Of a DNA stretch of 64,000 bases, positions 57,497-64,000 are shown piece by piece. Origin of the DNA: Paraspadella gotoi (taxonomy: Eukaryota; Chaetognatha); contig CM119267.1 in the NCBI GenBank assembly GCA_051294375.1, positions 1,185,601-1,249,600 on the forward strand, given 5' to 3'. The notes under the pieces were generated by a model. The model searched no databases. It was not told where the DNA came from and saw nothing but the letters and a program-made list of their open reading frames with translations. Numbering within the stretch: the first letter of the stretch is position 1; every line of letters starts with the position of its first letter. The position numbers and the translations under genes were made by a program.

Positions 57497-58721
57497 AAGA
57501 GCCGCTCCCTCTCCGTCGATGACAAACAACATCTTGAATCACTTCGGAAACCGGAAGCGAGAGAGCGAGCGAGCGAGACAGGGACAACAGAGAGAGAGTG
57601 AACGACAGGGTCAATGAATCGAGACGGTCCGCCCACTCCCCCCCTCCGTCCTCCCTCCCGCTGAGTAGGTGGAGCGGAGGAGAAGATTAAAGTGTGGAGA
57701 GGCGAGGGAGGAGGAGGAAGAGGAGGAAGAAGGCTTGAGGACAGGGAGTCGCAGGGGGCGGCGTCACCCGTCCGGCCGCCAAAAGCCGATCCGACCTTCG
57801 ACCTTCGAACCGACAACTTCCGGCGTCGGAACAATGGACGAATCTTTTTCCCATTTACCTTTCGATCGATCGATCGATGTCGTCGTCGTCGTCGTCGTCG
57901 ATAATGGGGGATTGATTCTCTCCCGATTCGAATCGGAAATCGCTCCTTCTTTTCTCCCTTTGTTTACTCCTTTTGTCTTTTGTTTTTTTGTTTTTTTTCG
58001 GGGGGGGGGGAGGGGAGCCAGTGGCGGCAAATTGGCATCGGAAGTAAATCCTTCGTTGTTTAGTTGTTTTTCTGACCGAAAGGAGGAAGAAATGCGAGGA
58101 GAGAGCGAGGTAGCGAGAGGAGAAGGAAGTACCAAAGTTTTTTTTAGTTTTTTGACGTTTTTAACTTTTAACGTTAATGGGATGACTTGTGAAGTGCGAT
58201 TCTTCTTAGTTAATTGTTAAAAACTGCAAGAATGAAAGACGAGGAATAAACAATTCAGTCTGGCGAATCCTAAATTCGCCTCCCGTACATATTTGCTCGT
58301 CTCTGGTTACTGAAGGTCCTAAGCCCTGAGGACCAGCTGTTGGGAGATGCCTCACACCCTGGACACTACACATGTACACATGTGTGATGAGGTGCCATAG
58401 TAGTCTTCAGCCCAATCAGCACCTTATCTATCGAAAGACCGACCGACCCGTGTTATTGCATTAATGACCTAGACTGATTCGCTGATGGACTTAATAATTT
58501 ACCGACTGGCTGACCTTATCATGTTACTTGAGTAATTGAAAGACTGATTGATGTGAAAATGATTGGCTGACAATAGTGATTGACTGATTGCTTGACAATT
58601 CTAACGAAACAAAATACTTTCTGTGAAGTTCTCATCTTTCCTTCTCGCCTCTCACCCCCTCCTCCTCCTCCTTTCACCGACCAACAAAGAATCACATTCA
58701 TAATTTTAACAAAAAACGATT

Positions 58722-58780
<59 letters not shown>

Positions 58781-58951
58781 ATTTTAATTGGTCTATTTAA
58801 ATTTCAACTTTAAACTTTAGGAGATTTCCCAAGAAACACTAGTTAACATGATGAATGAATTATAATGAATACTATCTTTTGATAGCGAATTGGCATTGCT
58901 TAGTGAAATCTATAAAATATGATTTAAATTTTAATCCAATCTCCCACACAG

Positions 58952-59961
58952 GGGATTCTGTAGATTTGGACAGCTCGACAAATTGTCCGATTTCTTAGTC
59001 ACCCAGGATTTCCTGATTTTTGGATTCGATCTTCAAACAGTATATAACAGGCTTCATATTATCAAATGTGGTACCCATTTTTTGTGACCAGAACACGTTC
59101 CGAGAAAACTACTGAATAGAATTTAATGAAATTTTGCATGCGGAGTACCAGTAGTGATACAAATGGAACTATCGAGGCGAATTTTTACATTCCACCCCTA
59201 AGCTGAGATAAGTGGCCCTGAGGGGGCAGCCCCTGAGGGCAAAAAATGGACAAAAATTGTTTTCAAATTTTATTTTTTTTTGTTTTGAACAGTTGCACAG
59301 ACGTTTACTCTTTCACAAAAACGTATTTATTACCTCAAAAATATTCATTTACCTTAATTTTTAGCTTCATTAACATCAGCAGTTAAAGTCAGATTTGGAA
59401 TAATTTGGGAAAATTGGAAGTAAAACGATGAACCATGCATCTTCAACCATGCTTAATTATTGCAAATTTATAAATTTTAGTTCTAAAATGTTTTTTTCTT
59501 ATGTTTAAAACCTCAATGCACCTGATGCTACTAAAAAATTTGAAAAAAAAATTTAGCATTTTTTGGCCCCCCAGGGGTCCACCCCCAGGGTCCTGTATCT
59601 CTTGTCAGGGGTTGAATATCAAAATTCGCCTCGATAGTTCCATTTATATAGTCATTAGCACTCTAAATGTAAAATTTCATTAAATTCGATTGGGTAGTTT
59701 GGTGGGAACAGGTTCTGGTCACAAAAAAGGGTACTACATTTTACAATATGAAGCCTTCTGTAAATGAAAATTTCTGTCAATCTGTGCTTCGAGCGTCGCA
59801 ACCAGGATTGTATTGGAGAAGGAAGAGTCGACGACATCTTCAAAGGCGTCTCCGAGGGAGACTGGAATCGGTCGCAGATTGCGGAAATGACATCCACGTT
59901 CAAATCCAAGTTGACCCCTCCAATGAAAAAGAACCAAAGTTTTAGAATCAATGTTAATTAA
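58952..59961 (+). CDS. Tentative two-exon fragment around a foldback element
   Basis: Exon 58952-59039 follows CCCACACAG and encodes FCRFGQLDKLSDFLVTQDF, then LIFGFDLQT, ending at a GTATAT donor in phase 0. A candidate next exon, 59806-59961, starts after AACCAG and encodes DCIGEGRVDDIFKGVSEGDW and more, to a TAA. The two parts read as one coherent peptide, but no family is recognised and the 5' exons are missing. An acceptor at 59793 would also fit the phase. The intervening 766 bp is almost wholly the transposon at 59048-59760. Confidence 0.35.
59048..59760. mobile_element. Foldback DNA transposon, second copy
   Basis: Same family as the element at 7621: left end ACAGGCTTCATATTATCAAA, right end ACAATATGAAGCCTTCTG, and inverted inner arms (GTGACCAGAAC near 59080 against GTTCTGGTCAC near 59711). 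No nested insertion is present, so this copy shows the uninterrupted structure of 713 bp. Confidence 0.8.
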
Positions 59962-60123
59962 TGTTAATGTTGATCTTTAATCTGAAATCGAAAAAAAAAA
60001 TGGTAAGCAAAGATATAAAATTAATTAATTTATTTAATTTTAATTACCAGTGATACTTTAAATCCTTAAAAATCTATAATTTTCTCTTCGATCGAATTGA
60101 ATGACATAAGTTGAATTTTAAAA

Positions 60124-60331
60124 TCCCATTGGCTCAGAGGGGGAACGCAACATCCTGAGCGCTGCGTTCCATCCAGTCTTAACGAATTCCCTCTGCGTTT
60201 GCAAAGCGAGACCCTCCTAGGGTAACCACGCCACTGACTGGAGGTGTCACTGAGGGTCGGAAGCCCCCAAAGCCAACAGTTAGATTCTCCATCCCGATGG
60301 GCATCACTGGCAACCCGGCTGTTGCCCTAAG
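60124..60331 (+). repeat. Third copy of the hairpin-rich repeat
   Basis: A diverged copy of the terminal repeat at 8306-8559, lacking its first hairpin. It keeps GGAACGC...GCGTTCC (60142-60148 with 60164-60170), CCACTGACTGGAGGTGTCAC, GGTCGGAAGCCCCCAAAGCC and GGCAACCCGGCTGTTGCC. Confidence 0.8.
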
Positions 60332-61004
60332 GCAACCTTTTTGGCCCCTCGAAATGTCGGTAAAATGACAAAAATATGAATTCAATTGAAAATGTCTGAA
60401 AAACACGCGAGGCCGTTTTGCTTTCAACTTCCGCCACCAGAGTTCGAATTGTTGATATTGAGTGGATAGACATTAGACAATTTTGATCAAATGATCTCCT
60501 AAGTTGAAAACTCGCTTTGATGAGTAAAAACTAGTAAAACCTAGCTTTGATGATAATTAAAAAAATATTTTATACAAAGTTTTAAATCATCCTAATCAGA
60601 ATAAAATATTTTTGTAAAAGCTTTTTAAAATTCAAAATATTTAAAAAAAAATTAAAAACACTTAAAATTTTTATTAAATTTCAAATTTTTAGGCAATAAA
60701 CGAGAGACTGAGCCAAAAATAAACTTAATACTAAACATCAACTGCGACTGAAAGAGAAAAAAAGAGAAGTTGAAAGATTTCAAAGCCAGAAAAGTGATGC
60801 GACAATTTGAGGGTCTTTGCAAAAGTTCAGATTATGAAAGGAAAAAAAAGGGTTGAATGAGGAGAAAAGAAGGAGAAAGGGAGTGCGCTATTTAACGAGA
60901 GCGCCCTGTTTCTGTTCCTAATCCCTCTACTTAATTTTAACCTAAATAATTAATCTTAATCTTTTATTAAACCCTAATTCCAAGCTATAACCTGATATCT
61001 AACA

Positions 61005-61083
61005 TCAGTCAGGGGCAAGGTAGCTTATTTATTAAATGAATGGATAATTTTTAAAATTATTTTATATTGGTTGTACCAATTTC
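61005..61083 (+). repeat. Dispersed SINE-like repeat, partial
   Basis: GTCAGGGGCAAGGTAGCTT, GAATGGATAAT and TATTGGTTGTACCAATTTC, as in the copy at 29790. Confidence 0.5.
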
Positions 61084-61623
61084 TTTCAGTTCTAATATTT
61101 ATTAGTAAATTTATCTATTTTTCTTCGTTTTTTATCTTTCTTAAGTTTTATTGTATAATGTATAAGTAAAGTTTTATGTCATCATCGTGATTAAACTTCA
61201 TGTGAAAATTCAATTGAATCTCAGCCGTGAAGCAACAACGAATTCTTTCACTTTTATTTTATCTTTTTTTTTTTTAAAAAGTTTAAAAAGTTGTAGCGAC
61301 AGTAAACGACCGGTTGAACGAAAATCTCTTTAAAGAAAATAATTTATTTACAAAACCGAATAAAAATAGGATTGAGACATAAACATTAATTGAAAAAAAA
61401 AACACCATATTTTATAATTATATTTTATATTTTATATTCAATGATTTAAAAATTTCATTACGCCAACTCATTGCGTTTTGCTTTTTTAAAACGACCCTAC
61501 TCTATTTTGATATTTATCTCAACCTTGAAACTTTTTGTATTTGACAGTTTTTTTTAATGGTTCCCCTTTCTTCCAACTGATTTTTCTCTCTCTCTCTCTC
61601 AAAATAAAAAAAAAAAATAAATC

Positions 61624-61854
61624 ATGAGTGGAAAGAAGATTCTGTTTGTTTTGTCCATTTTTGCTTCCATCTTCTTGGAGATTCTTGCCGATCCTCTTCC
61701 TCCTCGTTCTCCTCGTTCTCCTCCTCGTTCTCCTCGTTCTTCTTCCCATCGTCCTCTGGAAGCGGAGGAAATCCTGAGAGAAGCGGAAATTCCAGACGAT
61801 GACGGAAGCGATGGAAAGACGATGGATCAGCTGATCTCTGAGGCGAGGGGAGAA
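61624..61854 (+). CDS. First exon of a secreted protein
   Basis: ATG 61624 opens a 77-codon exon. Residues 1-22 form a clear signal peptide (KKILFVLSIFASIFLEILA) followed by a Pro/Arg/Ser-rich segment (DPLPPRSPRSPPRSPRSSS) and an acidic end. A GTAAGA donor lies at 61855 in phase 0. The frame read on past it runs into a purine minisatellite, so the donor is preferred. No second exon was recognised in the window; the product may be a neuropeptide precursor or another secreted protein. Confidence 0.5.
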
Positions 61855-61859
61855 GTAAG

Positions 61860-62135
61860 AGGGGAAGGGGGGAGAGATGGAGGGAGGGAGGACAGGTGGG
61901 GAAGAGAAGAGGATAAATGAGGAGGGAGGAGAGGGAGTAAGGCAGGGAAGAGGGAGGAGAGGGGAAGAAGGGCAGGGAAGAGGAGGTAGGGAGGAGAGGG
62001 GAGGAAGGGCAGGGAAGAGGGAGGTAGGGAGGAGAGGAGAGGAGGGCAGAGAAGAAGAGGGAGGTAGGGAGGAGAGGGAAGGAAGGGCAGAGAAGAGGGA
62101 GGTAGGGAGGAGAGAGATGAGGGGACGATGAGAAA
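61860..62135. repeat. Purine-rich minisatellite
   Basis: Tandem GGGAGGTAGGGAGGAGAGG and GGAAGGGCAGAGAAGAGG-type units of about 30-40 bases, just after the secreted-protein exon. Confidence 0.85.
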
Positions 62136-62349
62136 AAGAAGGTCAGGCGGAATTAGAGTAGAGATAGGATAGAGATTGAGATAGGATTAGAGTAGAGATA
62201 GGAAAGAATGTGAATAGTTGATATTATTAAAGATAAGTAGGGAAGTGAGAAGGAGAATTAAATGTTAAGAAAAATTCATACTTATTAAGATAATCAATGA
62301 AATTCCAAAGATTGAAGGTTGGAGAGAATCGGGTGAGGATGATTTTAAC

Positions 62350-62510
62350 TTACCTCATGCCTAACCCTATCTTTAAGCAAATATAACCTAATCTCTAAAA
62401 CTAATTCCTAATCCATAATCTCTAAAACTAATCCCTAATCCATAACGTAATCTAACCTAATCTCTAAAACTAATCCATAATCCATAACCTAATATTTGAA
62501 TTTAAAAAGT
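62350..62510. repeat. CTAATCCATAA minisatellite
   Basis: Units of TCTCTAAAACTAATCC and CTAATCCATAA in tandem, related in style to the CCTAA-rich tracts at 31150 and 43800. Confidence 0.75.
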
Positions 62511-62534
62511 AAATAAACAGTAAATAAACAAACC

Positions 62535-62612
62535 AACGTACAGACCGATGGACAGACCGACGGACAGACAGACGGACAGACCGACGGACACACCGACGGA
62601 CTGACCGACCGA
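62535..62612. repeat. (GACGGACA)n minisatellite
   Basis: About ten degenerate 8-bp units of the type GACCGACGGACA. Confidence 0.85.
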
Positions 62613-62739
62613 CCAAAAAGTGACTTATAGAGTTGATCCGCGAGCGGCGCAACTAAAAAGTCGGTGGAGCTAATCTGAGTGAGTTTAGTCGCGACGTTTC
62701 TTGACGAGTTGATTGGCAGACTTGGGAATCCATCCCTGA

Positions 62740-62960
62740 CATTGACGAGGGTTTAGGACCAACTCTGGGCAATTGGGAAATGGGAATAGAGTATTGGGCT
62801 TTGGGAGGACGGAATTGGCCATTGGGTTATGGAAATGGGAAATGGAAATAGTGTTGGGGTATAGGAATAGGATTCATTGGATACAGGGCAATGGGAAAAT
62901 GGTTTTGTGCAATTACCAGTGAGATGTGGGGAATCGGGCATTTGGCCTTTGGCCTTTGAG
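62740..62960. repeat. GGGAAT/GGGCAAT degenerate repeat
   Basis: Many loosely spaced copies of (T)TGGGAAATGGGAAT and GGGCAATTGGG. No coding sense was seen. Confidence 0.5.
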
Positions 62961-63399
62961 AATTGGCCACTGGAAAAGTTGCTTTGGAACTGAGGCCAGG
63001 ACGAAGGTCGCTTAGAGTTAGGGGGCGACTAGATTCTGAAGGATTAAGTATTCGGGGAAAATTAATGGGAAAAGGGGATAATAATTAATAGAAGATTGGA
63101 AAAAAAAAGAAAAAAAAATATTAAAAAAACTTACAGCGAAATTAGAAAAAAAACTAATTTTTCCGGTCTTCTGGAAAGAAAAAAATTTGAGCAAACAATG
63201 TCGGATCTGCCTACGATAATTAAGCGGTAATCTGCGAATCAGATGATAAATCATTATAATTCTTTCAATTTGTGATCCTAAGTGATCATAACAGATCGTA
63301 CCATACCAAACCAATAGCTGCGCCAATACATGTAAATCGCTTGCAAAGAATTAAACTGAACTGTTACTATGGTACAAATAATTTATTTGACTAATATTT

Positions 63400-63810
63400 T
63401 TTTCAACTTGAATCATTTTTAAACTCGCATGATTTTTTAAACTCACATCTTTTTTTCAACTTGCATCATTTTTTCAATTTGCATCATTTTAACCTGCTAA
63501 AATTTTTCAACTGGCAATATTAATTTTAACTTGCATCATTTTTTAAACTTGCATCATTTTTTCAATTTCCATCATTTTTTGTAATTTCCATCATTTTTTA
63601 ACTTGCATAATTTTTTTAACTTGCATCATTTTTTAACTGCATCATTTTTATCTATTTTTCCAATTTCCATCATTTTTGTAATTTCCATCATTTTTTAACT
63701 CGCTTAATTTTTTTAATTTGCATCATTTTTTTAACTTGCATCATTTTTTTCACTTGCTTCATTTTTTAACTTGCATCATTTTATCATTTTGCATCATTCA
63801 ACTCGCAATA
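63400..63810. repeat. CTTGCATCATTTTTT minisatellite
   Basis: About 18 copies of a 17-24 bp unit (AACTTGCATCATTTTTT) with variants such as ATTTCCATCATTTTT. The tract fills some 400 bp near the window end. Confidence 0.9.
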
Positions 63811-64000
63811 AACCAATCAATCATTTTATCTGAGAGAGAGAAAGAGAAACTGAAATCAACTTCAAGTGAATGTTATTTTTTTTACTTTTTCGCTCGCAAG
63901 ATTCTATCGAAACTTTATATCCAGGTCAATCACACACTTTTCTAACCACACACAAAATGTCATTCCAATCCAACCATCCAATCACGAGTAATTGGAGTGT

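Noticed and set aside
57171-57834. Minus-strand frames with long Arg-Glu runs
   Set aside because: They read through the (CT)46 microsatellite; no other coding signal is present.
57669-58220. Plus-strand frame with Glu, Val and Phe runs
   Set aside because: Simple-sequence DNA (GAG, GTC, T-rich) explains the open frame.
62685-62735. Minus-strand 17-codon terminal-exon-like piece ending KKRRD and stop, after an acceptor-like CAG
   Set aside because: Too short, no upstream exon could be joined, and it lies among minisatellites.

Overview
The window is nuclear DNA from a metazoan, most likely an invertebrate; I cannot name the species. Genes are split by many GT-AG introns (the largest has 33 coding exons), intergenic DNA is AT-rich with many microsatellites, and conserved single-copy animal genes (PSME4, UBE2H, MPV17 family, a MAP3K) sit among several kinds of transposable element. 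Two runs of ten Ns show that this is a draft scaffold. All gene models below were spliced by hand from reading-frame phase, splice consensus and remembered family sequences.

Layout. 1-305: last exon of a MAP3K4-like kinase. 1446-4915: two tandem MPV17/PXMP2-family membrane protein genes. 5301-6997: a three-exon gene for a low-complexity, acidic protein. 7621-9062: a foldback transposon with a second, hairpin-rich terminal-repeat element nested in it. 9348-25629: a complete PSME4 (PA200) gene of about 1886 residues, with a 3.0-kb inverted-repeat transposon in intron 1 and an antisense LINE remnant in intron 23. 26200-27289: a complete UBE2H of 181 residues. 28710-43382: a SAP-domain ORF, a Ser-rich two-exon gene, a small membrane protein and two multi-exon genes I do not recognise. 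Three copies of one hAT-like MITE, each with a perfect 8-bp target duplication, lie here. 45739-50502: two neighbouring C2H2 zinc-finger genes. 52099-54011: a small gene with a J-domain-like C-terminus, one intron of which holds a 792-bp foldback element with tRNA-like ends. 54462-56114 (minus): an intronless gene for a secreted protein with two thrombospondin type 1 repeats and a trypsin-like protease. 58952-59961: a tentative gene whose intron is almost entirely a foldback element. 61624 onward: the first exon of a secreted protein, then minisatellites to the end.

The genes form no operon or pathway. PSME4 (20S proteasome activator) and UBE2H (ubiquitin-conjugating enzyme) are adjacent and both belong to protein turnover, but nothing in the sequence shows joint control. 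The richest material for a second look is in the repeats: a series of hairpins with a compensatory base change between copies, a head-to-head pair of hammerhead-like motifs, and several foldback elements with recognisable ends and target duplications.
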